Positions 27,938-35,770 of a DNA stretch of 64,000 bases are shown here, piece by piece. Location of the stretch: contig CAMKRS010000006.1 in assembly GCA_946415245.1 (NCBI GenBank), positions 24,071 through 88,070 on the forward strand, written 5' to 3'. The notes below the pieces were generated by a model, which did no database searches, was not told the DNA's origin, and saw nothing but the letters and a program-made list of their open reading frames with translations. A program made the position numbers and the translations under genes. Numbering within the stretch: position 1 is the stretch's first letter; each line of letters opens with the position of its first letter. This DNA is from an uncultured Prevotella sp. (GTDB lineage: Bacteria > Bacteroidota > Bacteroidia > Bacteroidales > Bacteroidaceae).

Positions 27938-29019
27938 AACAATGCAACCCCCAATTCAAACAATGGTTTGTTCTTAAACAACTTGCCATCTGACGCGTAG
28001 CGGGTGGAGGTATAGCCTGCTGTTGCAAAAAGAGAAGCCTTGGGATGCACTTCATACTCCACATTCATTCGGGCTTCGAGCGAAAACATATTCGGCGCAT
28101 CAGTCCCTTTTCGCAAGACTGCCACATCGGCAATACCAATATCTCCACTAAAGGTAAGACGAGGAAGAACGGTAAAATACTGCCCGATGCGATAATACGC
28201 AGAGCCACAACTATGATCATCCCATCCCTTCCGTCCAACACCAAAGCCTATCACATTGTAGGTATGGCGATTACGGATGCGCAATGCCAAGCTGATAAGA
28301 TCATGGTTTCCTGTAGTTACAAGCATCTGCAAACGTGAACGCTGATTGACATTGACTAATCCAAACTGCCGACACTCTTCTGCACAATAATTTAATATAC
28401 CAATCTGTACACCGTCACCATTTCTACATTGGTTGAAGACACCTATTTGCACACCATCTAGGCTATCGGCTAAATTCTCACCACCCAACTGTAAACCTTT
28501 GTTATGCCCAAATTCAAGATTTATTCCACCAATACTTACACCAGAGTTATCGCCAGAGAAATTGACGGCTCCCACTTGCAAACCGTAATTGCGTGCGCCA
28601 TTTAAAAAGCCCACTTGAACGCCCTTCATCTCACCAGCCATATTCACCCCGCCAATCTGCACACCATGCAGACTATCTCCACCAAAACAGATTCCACCGA
28701 TAGCGAGTCCATGCATACGTTGTTTCGCTATATTGATGCCAGCAATCTGTACGCCATCCGCTTCCTCAGAAGCACCCATGATGCCATAAATCCCCACACC
28801 AGACATGCTCTTATGAGTGCCTCCCGCAATCAAGCCCAGTTGGAATCCCTCTAAGGAAGGGATAACGCTGAGTAATCCAATATCCACGTTCCTAACATCG
28901 TCATGCCCAAAGCCAACGGACAAACGACCATACCAAGGAATACTTTTAGTATCCTGTGCTTCTGCTGGAGCAATGCTGAACAACATTGTCAAAAGCAAGC
29001 AAAAACGTACAATCTTCAT
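27934..29019 (-). CDS. Secreted LA_2272-type surface repeat protein
   Basis: A 361-residue exported protein: signal peptide (cleavage after AEAQ, near residue 22), then from about 55 to 235 a run of degenerate 20-24-residue repeats around G-V-Q-I-G-x-x-N (GVQIAGINIA, GVQIGGVNMA, GVQVGFLNGA, GLQVGAVNFS, GVQIGVFNQC, GVQIGILNYC). This pattern is that of LA_2272-like surface repeats, which probably form a beta-solenoid or barrel strands. The C-terminal 110 residues look like outer-membrane beta strands ending in a hydrophobic VALF. A minus-strand TATCTTTG (29043-29050) is its promoter. Ligand unknown. Confidence 0.75.
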   Translation of the reverse strand: MKIVRFCLLLTMLFSIAPAEAQDTKSIPWYGRLSVGFGHDDVRNVDIGLLSVIPSLEGFQLGLIAGGTHKSMSGVGIYGIMGASEEADGVQIAGINIAKQRMHGLAIGGICFGGDSLHGVQIGGVNMAGEMKGVQVGFLNGARNYGLQVGAVNFSGDNSGVSIGGINLEFGHNKGLQLGGENLADSLDGVQIGVFNQCRNGDGVQIGILNYCAEECRQFGLVNVNQRSRLQMLVTTGNHDLISLALRIRNRHTYNVIGFGVGRKGWDDHSCGSAYYRIGQYFTVLPRLTFSGDIGIADVAVLRKGTDAPNMFSLEARMNVEYEVHPKASLFATAGYTSTRYASDGKLFKNKPLFELGVALF

Positions 29020-29161
29020 TTGCCAACAAGTTTATGTATCGGCAAAGATAGGAATAATCCAGAATAGTCCACAGCCAATCCTTTTGTATTTTGCATTGTT
29101 TATGTATTTATAAGATTCATTGCACACATTGATTGATTCTATTGAATTTATTACCGAAAAG

Positions 29162-29190
29162 TACACAGTAGGGACGGTTCTTATTGTGTA
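29162..29190. repeat. REP-like palindrome (short type)
   Basis: TACACA and TGTGTA bracket a core with GGGACGGTTCTTAT. The 308-bp gap 29020-29327 also holds a minus-strand promoter (29043-29050) and the leader at 29231. Confidence 0.6.
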
Positions 29191-29230
29191 AAATGATATA
29201 GTAAAATTTGGAAGTGTTAGAGATTGTTCA

Positions 29231-29302
29231 TGTCTTTTCATAAAATTTGTTAAATACAGCACCCTTGCGTGTAAGATTTACGATAGTTGCTTGTTATATC
29301 AG
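29231..29302 (+). promoter_or_regulatory. Shared lipoprotein-gene leader, copy 2 (serpin)
   Basis: Begins TGTCTTTTCA (weakened -7) and continues with CAGCACCC and the hairpin GTAA-GAT-TTAC. Partner of 27261-27332, with a compensatory base-pair change at 29272/29280. Confidence 0.7.
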
Positions 29303-29327
29303 TAGAAACCAATAAAAAAGAATAATT

Positions 29328-30590
29328 ATGAGAAAGAGTTATTATTATGTTGTGTTAGCAGCGTTTATGACAATGTCATTCTCAGGCTGCAGTAGTGATA
29401 GTAATGAGGGTGACATCGTGATAGACATGTTGCCTAAGACACGCTCCGTAGAACTTACTCAAGAACAAAAGGAGTTTGTGAACAAAAACAATGAGTTTGC
29501 CCTTAATCTGTACAAGGCCATCTGTCAGGGCGAAAATGCTGACAAGAGCATTATCGTATCGCCTTTCAGCGCCACTTATCTGATGGGTATGCTGAACGAC
29601 GGGGCTGCTGGCAAGACCGCCGAGGAGATAACCACTGCTCTCGGATTTGGCGGGAAGCAGTCGGTAAACGATTTCTGCAAGGCCATGATAGAACAGATAC
29701 CGGAAGTGGATCCATCGGTATCGCTGACGAATGCCAACTGCGTTGTGGTTAATGAGAGACAGAACATAGAGCTGAAAGACCAGTTTGTAAGCGATATTTC
29801 GAACTATTACAAAGGTGAGGTAATGGAACTCGACTTTTCTTCGAGCAACGCCCTGAAAGCAGTTAACGACTGGAGCAACAGGCACACTGGCGGCATGATT
29901 CCAAAGTTGATGGACCAGTTGAAAGAGGATGCAGCATTGATGCTGATGAATGCCATCAGTTTCAAGGCCACATGGACTGAGAAATTTGATGAGAAGGATA
30001 CGCAGACAGAAACATTCACTAAGGAGGACGGTACAACGCAATCGGTACAGATGATGCATCGTCATGCCATCGCTCGTGTTGGCGAAGAGACTGACTGCTA
30101 TACGCTCCTCTTGCCTTATGGCTCTGGCGATAAATGGGGCATGACCATATTCTTGCCCAAAGAGGGGAAAACCGTTCGCGATGTCATCAACTCACTCGAT
30201 ATGAGTAAATGGCTTCCTTACAACTATGGCTCTGCTTCGCCTATGGACGTAGACATCAAGCTTCCAAGATTTGAAAGCTCTTATAAGGCCGACGTAAAGA
30301 GTGCTTTGCAGAAGATGGGCGTCGAGTCGGTGTTCGATGCGAATAAGGCAGATTTGTCATTGATCAGCAAAAACAAAAACCTTTATGTGTATAAGATTAC
30401 ACAGACTGCAGCTATCGAAGTAAACGAGGAAGGGACCAAGGCTTCTGCTGTAACTGTAGCAGGGGCAGATATTGCAGATTTGTTTTTAGGCGAAAAAGTG
30501 TGCTTTTATGCTAACACGCCATTTGTATATATGATACGTGAGGCCAGCAGCGGTGCTGTGTTCTTCATCGGCACCTATCAGGGAGAGTAA
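29328..30590 (+). CDS. Lipoprotein serpin (serine/cysteine protease inhibitor)
   Basis: A 420-residue serpin carrying a lipoprotein signal (lipobox FSGC, Cys near residue 21). Serpins trap proteases by inserting their cleaved reactive loop into a beta sheet. The core is complete: SIIVSPFSATYLMGMLNDGAAGKTAEEI, LMNAISFKATWTEKF, and the C-terminal FYANTPFVYMIRE. The hinge region NEEGTKASAVTV (about 366-377) has the small residues typical of inhibitory members. Counting from the hinge puts P1 at Ala in ADIADLF, implying an elastase- or cysteine-protease-like target; this is inference. Surface anchoring suggests defence against host or competitor proteases. Confidence 0.93.
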   Translation: MRKSYYYVVLAAFMTMSFSGCSSDSNEGDIVIDMLPKTRSVELTQEQKEFVNKNNEFALNLYKAICQGENADKSIIVSPFSATYLMGMLNDGAAGKTAEEITTALGFGGKQSVNDFCKAMIEQIPEVDPSVSLTNANCVVVNERQNIELKDQFVSDISNYYKGEVMELDFSSSNALKAVNDWSNRHTGGMIPKLMDQLKEDAALMLMNAISFKATWTEKFDEKDTQTETFTKEDGTTQSVQMMHRHAIARVGEETDCYTLLLPYGSGDKWGMTIFLPKEGKTVRDVINSLDMSKWLPYNYGSASPMDVDIKLPRFESSYKADVKSALQKMGVESVFDANKADLSLISKNKNLYVYKITQTAAIEVNEEGTKASAVTVAGADIADLFLGEKVCFYANTPFVYMIREASSGAVFFIGTYQGE

Positions 30591-30633
30591 TCCATAATCT
30601 ACTCTGTTTTGTTAATTATGTCATGATATGTAA

Positions 30634-30682
30634 GGCTCGAAGGGATGCAAATGTTTCAGCACCCTTTGGGCCGTTTGGTTTT
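30634..30682 (+). terminator. Terminator-like hairpin after the serpin gene
   Basis: An 11-bp stem with two wobbles (GGCTCGAAGGG / CCCTTTGGGCC), 17-nt loop, followed by GTTTGGTTTT. The long loop makes it less certain. Confidence 0.55.
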
Positions 30683-30711
30683 AAGAAAATAGCCCCATTT
30701 GATACAACGTA

Positions 30712-30740
30712 TGTAACAAAAGAATCGTCCCTCTGTTACA
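30712..30740. repeat. REP-like palindrome (short type)
   Basis: TGTAACA and TGTTACA enclose AAAGAATCGTCCCTC, the reverse-strand version of the GGGACGGTTCTTTT core found at 32308 and 29162. Confidence 0.65.
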
Positions 30741-30781
30741 GAAATTCTGGAGATTTTGAAAGCTGAAAATAAATTGAAATA

Positions 30782-31234
30782 ATGAAGAAACTATCCTATC
30801 TTATTATACTTGGAGCCATAGTGACGGCCTGTAACTGTACGCACCCTAAAACAAGTATTCAAGAAAAAATAGAGATTATTATGGCCAATGATACATGTAT
30901 AAACGACACTTCTGCTTTCAGGTGGCTTGAAGATGACAGCACCCACACTTTTTGCGTAGCAAGTTCAGATAAGACAATACTCGGAATCGGGTATAATGCT
31001 TATGACAAAGACATCGTTGCAGACTCTCTCTCTGCCGTGTTAATCGCAAAGGCAGCATGGTACCCTTTGTATGGAAAAGAGAAAATAGAAAAAGAAAAGC
31101 CATTCCAGGTAACTGAATATAAGAAATATTGGACTGTTGAGGGATCGCTTTCGGATGGATACTTGGGTGGAACAGCACACATTGTAATTCGAAAATCAGA
31201 TGGAAAAGTCATGATAGTATGGCATGAAAAATAA
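30782..31234 (+). CDS. NTF2-fold immunity-like lipoprotein
   Basis: A 150-residue protein with a lipoprotein-type leader (IVTACNCT, Cys near residue 17). The C-terminal half has the pattern AKAAWYPLYGKEKIEKEKPF ... YWTVEGSL ... GGTAHIVIRKSDGKV, which resembles the NTF2-fold immunity protein family that protects against polymorphic toxins. No toxin gene is adjacent. Base composition is AT-rich, like the two following membrane-protein genes, suggesting an acquired block. Confidence 0.65.
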   Translation: MKKLSYLIILGAIVTACNCTHPKTSIQEKIEIIMANDTCINDTSAFRWLEDDSTHTFCVASSDKTILGIGYNAYDKDIVADSLSAVLIAKAAWYPLYGKEKIEKEKPFQVTEYKKYWTVEGSLSDGYLGGTAHIVIRKSDGKVMIVWHEK

Positions 31235-31235
31235 A

Positions 31236-31266
31236 TGTCACAAAATGTCCTGACCCTTGTGTGACA
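31236..31266. repeat. Palindrome after the immunity-like gene
   Basis: TGTCACA and TGTGACA enclose a core with TCCTGACCC; similar ends to the REP-like elements but a different core. It could also act as a terminator stem, although no T-run is obvious. Confidence 0.5.
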
Positions 31267-31406
31267 CTTACAAGTCCTTTTTTGCTGAATTTCGACGTGA
31301 TAATCATCAGAATCAAAATATATAAACCGCGTAATTGTAGTTCGGCACAAAGTTACAGCATTTTTGTGAACAAACAAAATAAATGAGCATAATAAAGTCG
31401 GAAAAG

Positions 31407-31437
31407 TTTGTGTATTCAGAAAAATGCACTATCTTTG
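31407..31437 (+). promoter_or_regulatory. Consensus promoter almost touching a start codon
   Basis: TTTG (31407-31410), 19 bases, TATCTTTG (31430-31437): a perfect Bacteroidota promoter. The first usable ATG is at 31442, only 4 bases after the -7 element, so the transcript should start at or next to the start codon. Confidence 0.8.
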
Positions 31438-31441
31438 CAGC

Positions 31442-31849
31442 ATGACAGTTGAAAGATTTATAAATCATGTTTATTACTCGTATGCTTCCGTTGACAGGTT
31501 ACTTACGTATAACCCTGTCAGTATTGAAGCAAGAGAGAATGCCGTCTATACTGCAACCATGACATTGTCTATTGCATTAAGCGGCTATATTTTAGGCATG
31601 CTATACGTGATTTGTCTTTTATTGATTCAGATATCAGACTTAAGCTGGAACAGGAACATGTTATTTGTAATAGCGATTATTTCCGCATTAACTCTTCCTT
31701 TTTGCTTAAGACTCGTTAAGAACGAGGTATACAAGAAATACTTTCGTGAGTTCAGGAATAACCCGCATTACAATCATATTCTGTGGCATATCATATCTTT
31801 CTTATTCTTTGCCATTGGGATCTCAATTGATCTGTTAATACTTATATAA
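31442..31849 (+). CDS. Four-helix membrane protein, unknown function
   Basis: A 135-residue protein with about four hydrophobic segments (about 42-64, 70-87, 111-133, with a shorter one between). The N-terminus MTVERFINHVYYSYASVDRLLTYNP resembles that of the next protein (NILDKIYYSFYKVEKKLFPYG), so the two are probably distant paralogues. An upstream ATG at 31424 lies within the promoter and is rejected. The message may be leaderless. Function is unknown; the neighbourhood hints at an immunity role. Confidence 0.6.
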   Translation: MTVERFINHVYYSYASVDRLLTYNPVSIEARENAVYTATMTLSIALSGYILGMLYVICLLLIQISDLSWNRNMLFVIAIISALTLPFCLRLVKNEVYKKYFREFRNNPHYNHILWHIISFLFFAIGISIDLLILI

Positions 31850-31877
31850 CAAAAGAACTGTTTCTGTGTTGCAAAAA

Positions 31878-32288
31878 ATGAGGAATATATTAGACAAAAT
31901 ATACTATAGTTTTTACAAGGTGGAGAAAAAACTATTTCCGTATGGTAAGAAAGGTGGATATAGTGGTGCAATCATGATAAATATGATTACTAATATTGAG
32001 ATAGGGATTTCTTTACTGTTAGCAGGACTGACATCACTTCTATTTAAAAACTATGGTATAGAAAGATTGATTGTCCTTATGCTTTCGGCAATCAGCTTCT
32101 ATTTTGTGCTGGCATATTTGGAAAAAAGAATTTGGAAAGAAACCTCTGAGGAAGAATTAACAAGGCTCGATAAAGACGGAATAAATGTCTTGGGTTGGTT
32201 TGTGCTAGGATTGTTCATATCAATTAGTTCTTTCCTTTTTTCTATAGCATGCATTCTCATCCTGATCTTTTATGGAGATAAGTTCTAA
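31878..32288 (+). CDS. Membrane protein paralogous to its neighbour
   Basis: About 136 residues from ATG 31878 (a GTG at 31866 would add four). Starts MRNILDKIYYSFYKVEKKLFP and has three to four hydrophobic helices (about 33-55, 62-78, 108-135) separated by a charged cytosolic loop (EKRIWKETSEEELTRLDKDG). Paralogous in outline to the preceding gene, 28 bp upstream. AT-rich. No family recognised. Confidence 0.6.
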   Translation: MRNILDKIYYSFYKVEKKLFPYGKKGGYSGAIMINMITNIEIGISLLLAGLTSLLFKNYGIERLIVLMLSAISFYFVLAYLEKRIWKETSEEELTRLDKDGINVLGWFVLGLFISISSFLFSIACILILIFYGDKF

Positions 32289-32307
32289 TGGACACATCAG
32301 GGTCAAA

Positions 32308-32336
32308 TGTAACTGAGGGACGGTTCTTTTGTTATA
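32308..32336. repeat. REP-like palindrome (short type)
   Basis: TGTAAC and GTTATA bracket TGAGGGACGGTTCTTTT, the same core as at 29162 and, on the other strand, 30712. Confidence 0.65.
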
Positions 32337-32387
32337 TGAGCCTCGTTGCTTCACTGCAGAGAGGCATGGAAGGGTATTGAAGTTAAA

Positions 32388-32424
32388 TCGGTAGTTCGAA
32401 CTACCGAAAACACATTTTTTAACA
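32388..32424 (+). terminator. Palindromic terminator
   Basis: A perfect 20-bp palindrome TCGGTAGTTCGAACTACCGA (32388-32407) followed by AAAACACATTTTTT; likely ends the 31442-32288 transcript. Confidence 0.7.
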
Positions 32425-32480
32425 AATGTAGAATCGGCTTCAAGAAGTGCTACCACCTGAAAATGAAATCAAGAAACTCA

Positions 32481-32522
32481 TGTAAAATAAAAAACAGGGT
32501 GCGCATCGCTGCGGACCCTGTT
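32481..32522 (-). terminator. Terminator of the primase-lysozyme operon
   Basis: On the minus strand a 13-bp stem with one mismatch (AACAGGGTCCGCA / TGCGCACCCTGTT), 4-nt loop, then a T-run TTTTTTATTTTA. Confidence 0.88.
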
Positions 32523-32548
32523 CGGAAACGTATGAAGATTATAAACCC

Positions 32549-34870
32549 TTATCCCTTAAATTTCAAGTTTTGGAAACTGTCAACTGTCAACTGAAGAATG
32601 TAACCGCGGGATTTCCATTGGGAGATCATCTTTGCGGTGCCTTTCGAGCCGAGGCCTTCCTGCTTGCGGATGCGGTCGGCATCGTCGCGAGAGAAGACCT
32701 CAGGCAGCAAGGTGAGCAGATTCTGAGGGCCACGATGCTGACCGTTCTCGGCAATGTTGTTGGCATTGTCGATGGCGGCGCCGAAGAAATGCATCTTACA
32801 CCACAGATCATAGTTCAGCGACCAGCGGATAAAGGGCTCGAAGCGCTCATCCCACTGACAACCGTTCGCCACATAGAGCACGCAGGCTTTCAGCCAGGCA
32901 ATCACATTGGCGCGGAACGAGAGATTCTCGTAAGTCCTTGACTGCGAGAGTTGTGCAAACTCAGCACACTCGCGACACAACCGCTCTGCCAAATTGAACG
33001 CCTCAGGACAGTCCACCTCACCGCGCGCCGCACAAAGCCGTTCGATATAAGGTTTCAGCGCCTCGTCGAAGGCCGTATCATACTCGCCATACCGAGGAAT
33101 CTCCGCACCGATCTCACGCTCAGGAATCGTACAGAAGTTGATTCGCGAGATGGGCCCGTCGGTCAGCACGCGTCGGAAATACTGCTGCCCCTTCTGAATC
33201 GTGGTCGCAGCATTCCAGTTGAATCGGATCTGCACACGCTCGGTGATGGACTGCGTGCCGATACGCGTCTGTCCGTAACGGTTGTTCGGGTCAAAGGCCA
33301 GACACATGATCTGAAACTGACTGCCCGTCCGCCCGTTGCCTTTCAGCGCGTCAAACTGGTCAATCTCGTTCAGCTTCACATAGAGGAAATGATCCTCCGC
33401 CTCGGCCGTTCGCATCACGAAAGCCGGATTTGTCATGTCGGCATCGATTTCCTGAATCACAAGCCCCTCAGGTCGCTGCTTCTTGTCCTTGTTGGCGCCC
33501 TTCGAATTGACCTCGTTCTTCCACGCCTTCTCACGCCGCATGTTCTCCGCATCGCGCACGCGGATATCCGCCATGATATGGTCGATGGGTTCAGAGATAC
33601 AGTCCTTGCCGGCGCCCGTTCCTGCCATCAGACAGTTCATCAGCGTGGCCTCGTGACGCTTGTTGTCGATATAGCGGAAATACACCTTCCACAGATGCAC
33701 CGCCAGCGACGGAAATACCGCATGCGCCACCGCCGCCTTGTAGATATCAGGCGTCCGTGATACCAGCAGGTCGATCAAGCCTGGCAGCGTTTCGGGCATC
33801 TCCGGCGGCACCTCCGTCTCACAAGAGGGCCGGTCCCCTTTGTGCGATTTCTCGCGCTCGAGACTGTCGAGGACCACTTTCAGACGCTGCGGCATCGACT
33901 CGAACTTGCTGCTGAGGGCGTTCTTGATTTTCTGACGTTTCTCCTCGATGGGGAAGTTGTCATAACAAGGAATCACCTGATCGAGCCAGTCGGCATTTTT
34001 TCCACAGATGTGGCGCAGGTCGGAGGCCAGCTGGAAGGTCAGCGTGTCGCGGTCGCCTTCCGTCGGCTCAAAGCCCTTGTTGTTCACCTCCCAATAGCGC
34101 TTCAGGATGTCTGTAAACGGGATACCGTGATACTCCGATGGGTATGTCTGAGGCTCCGACCTCACACTGGGGACAGGAACCACTGTGACATCGGGGATGT
34201 CAACAGATGAGTTCCAGTCCCCGTGTGTGAGGTCTTCCCACGGCCGATAGTGCTTGTTGGCGCGCTTGGCATCGGCAGGCAAGTCTTCTTCGCCATTGCG
34301 TTCACGCTCAGAGAGCACCTGATACTCTGCTGCTGATTCCTCCACAGAAAGAGGCTCCTCAAACAACGCATCGTCGAGATAAGGCAAATCCTCCTCCGAG
34401 CCGCTGGTAGAGAATACCACACGCTGCAAATCATGCGCACTCGTGTCCATCTCTATCTTTAGGATGCTGGCCACGCGCACCTGATTCTCCAAGATGGTCT
34501 TGCCCCGTTCGCGCCGACAAACGAGATGCCACCCACCGCTGGCCGAGCGTTCGAGCATCATCAGCCCGATCTCATCCTTCTTGCTCAGGATCAGTTGCTT
34601 GTAGGCTGCCGTCTGCTGCTCATCGTAACAGTCAACATCGTGAAAGAAGAAACTGCCGATGTGCTGACAGCCTGCCAGTCGCCCATTGACGGGTCGCGCA
34701 TTATAGGCCAGCTGCAACAGTTTCAGCTTTGCTTTCTTGTCGCCTTTGTAGTATCTTTTCAGATTTCTTCGGTTCTGGCTGGAATTGCGGAGTCGCATCA
34801 ACTCAGCCCTGTTCTTGACGGGGCAGGCCAACTTATGCCTGGCCCCGTCGAAGGTAATGTAGTATATCAT
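32549..34870 (-). CDS. VirE_N/primase-like protein with P-loop ATPase domain
   Basis: A 773-residue protein like the Bacteroidota BT4734/VirE N-terminal family. The N-terminal domain has an archaeo-eukaryotic-primase-like set: HDVD (about 77-80), SASGGWHLV (about 109-117) and MDTSAHDLQRVVF (about 141-153). After a linker, the second half holds a P-loop (MAGTGAGKDC) and LNEID, fitting a DUF3987/helicase-like ATPase. ATG 34870 is used; upstream extension enters the next gene. Two oddities: residues about 213-238 are encoded by a REP-like inverted repeat (34158-34234), and the last residues (QLTVDSF) by a TGACAGT array. Probably phage- or plasmid-derived replication protein; role here unknown. 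Confidence 0.8.
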   Translation of the reverse strand: MIYYITFDGARHKLACPVKNRAELMRLRNSSQNRRNLKRYYKGDKKAKLKLLQLAYNARPVNGRLAGCQHIGSFFFHDVDCYDEQQTAAYKQLILSKKDEIGLMMLERSASGGWHLVCRRERGKTILENQVRVASILKIEMDTSAHDLQRVVFSTSGSEEDLPYLDDALFEEPLSVEESAAEYQVLSERERNGEEDLPADAKRANKHYRPWEDLTHGDWNSSVDIPDVTVVPVPSVRSEPQTYPSEYHGIPFTDILKRYWEVNNKGFEPTEGDRDTLTFQLASDLRHICGKNADWLDQVIPCYDNFPIEEKRQKIKNALSSKFESMPQRLKVVLDSLEREKSHKGDRPSCETEVPPEMPETLPGLIDLLVSRTPDIYKAAVAHAVFPSLAVHLWKVYFRYIDNKRHEATLMNCLMAGTGAGKDCISEPIDHIMADIRVRDAENMRREKAWKNEVNSKGANKDKKQRPEGLVIQEIDADMTNPAFVMRTAEAEDHFLYVKLNEIDQFDALKGNGRTGSQFQIMCLAFDPNNRYGQTRIGTQSITERVQIRFNWNAATTIQKGQQYFRRVLTDGPISRINFCTIPEREIGAEIPRYGEYDTAFDEALKPYIERLCAARGEVDCPEAFNLAERLCRECAEFAQLSQSRTYENLSFRANVIAWLKACVLYVANGCQWDERFEPFIRWSLNYDLWCKMHFFGAAIDNANNIAENGQHRGPQNLLTLLPEVFSRDDADRIRKQEGLGSKGTAKMISQWKSRGYILQLTVDSFQNLKFKG
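32576..32596. repeat. ACTGTCA array in the primase gene end
   Basis: Units ACTGTCA, ACTGTCA, ACTGAAG, same family as the arrays at 37511-37662, here coding for the C-terminus of the minus-strand protein. Confidence 0.75.
34158..34234. repeat. REP-like inverted repeat inside the primase gene
   Basis: Outer arms of about 23 bp: 34158-34180 contains TCACACTGGGGACAGGAAC, and 34211-34234 contains GTTCCAGTCCCCGTGTGTGA. An inner hairpin TGACAT/ATGTCA sits between. The two-tier design and GGGGACAGG...CCAGTCCCC arms match 38973-39039. It stays in frame within the linker of the encoded protein. Confidence 0.85.
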
Positions 34871-34923
34871 TCGGTAGTCTTTGTGTGTGTTGTTAAGTTC
34901 GTGTGTTCGGGCATCGATGGCAA

Positions 34924-35310
34924 TTAGTTCACGATCAGCTCGTTGTAAGCTGCCGCAGCCTCCCACGACTCGTTGATGATGATCTTCGCCACATCGTTCT
35001 CCTCCGGATGGAAAATCTTGATGGTCAAGAGTATGGCATTATCCTTCGTGCGCGTCAGGCAACCGTGATTCATCTGTTTGATGACGTGCGACTTGCTCCT
35101 ATCCCTCTTTCGGATTCTCACCACAAATCGGCCGTCGGGCGATGTCGTCAGATAGGCATCACCACCGAAGCCCCTCAGCATCTTGTTACCACTCGTCTTC
35201 GGTGTGAAACCGATCGACTTTCCTTTGTTCTCACTCTCGCTGAAAGCAGCTGTACCACTTACCAGCGTCTTCATTGTCATGTTAGTCTTGTTCATAGTTT
35301 TTGTCCTCAT
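34924..35310 (-). CDS. Unknown basic protein in the lysozyme operon
   Basis: About 128 residues (ATG 35310; ATG codons at residues 6, 11 and 13 are alternatives). Rich in Lys, Arg and Ser in the first two thirds (ENKGKSIGFTPKTSGNKMLRGFGG), with the phrase FVVRIRKRDRSKSHVIKQMNHGC, and an acidic end (NESWEAAAAYNELIVN). No signal peptide, no recognised domain. It lies between the primase-like gene (53 bp) and the lysozyme gene (20 bp) on the same strand, so it is part of that operon. Confidence 0.65.
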   Translation of the reverse strand: MRTKTMNKTNMTMKTLVSGTAAFSESENKGKSIGFTPKTSGNKMLRGFGGDAYLTTSPDGRFVVRIRKRDRSKSHVIKQMNHGCLTRTKDNAILLTIKIFHPEENDVAKIIINESWEAAAAYNELIVN

Positions 35311-35314
35311 TATT

Positions 35315-35342
35315 CTTCACTCTTCATTCTTCACTCTTCACT
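35315..35342. repeat. 7-bp CTTCACT array across the lysozyme gene end
   Basis: Four units (CTTCACT, CTTCATT, CTTCACT, CTTCACT) overlapping the minus-strand lysozyme stop; they encode its final SEE residues. Confidence 0.85.
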
Positions 35343-35765
35343 CTGAAAGAATCTCTCTGCTTCCCATTGGCGGCGCTTTTCGAGACCTTTCAGGCGCTTG
35401 CCGTCGGCATACACCCAGCGCATAAACTCCTTGCGGATCTGATGCATCGAAGCCCCGCTACGGATCTTTTTCAGCAGCGTCGAACGGAGCAGACGTCCGA
35501 TACCCAGGTTAAAGGCGAACGACACGAGTGCATCCATCTGGCCCTGCGTGCGGACGACGCCCAACTGGCTGATGTCGCGCACCACGTTTCTCACATCTTC
35601 TCTCAGCAGCTGGTCGGCCCAATACTCCGTCAACCGGTCACCCAACGTGACATGGTGTGTGTGACCATAGCCGATGGTGGGTACGCCCGCTGCATCGAGA
35701 TAAGCTTCCAGACGCAGACCCTCAAACTCTTTCAGTTTCTGAATCAAACTCTCACTTGCTCTCAT
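35331..35765 (-). CDS. Phage-type lysozyme (GH24)
   Basis: A 144-residue T4-type lysozyme cleaving peptidoglycan between MurNAc and GlcNAc. The catalytic triad spacing is exact: Glu15 (KEFEGLRL), Asp24 and Thr30 (DAAGVPTIGYGHT), matching Glu11/Asp20/Thr26 of phage T4. ALVSFAFNLGIGRLLRSTLLKK and the RRQWEAERFF end are typical of endolysins. There is no signal peptide or holin nearby, so export would need another route. It occurs among non-structural genes, with no phage head or tail genes in the window. Confidence 0.92.
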   Translation of the reverse strand: MRASESLIQKLKEFEGLRLEAYLDAAGVPTIGYGHTHHVTLGDRLTEYWADQLLREDVRNVVRDISQLGVVRTQGQMDALVSFAFNLGIGRLLRSTLLKKIRSGASMHQIRKEFMRWVYADGKRLKGLEKRRQWEAERFFQSEE

Positions 35766-35770
35766 AACGC

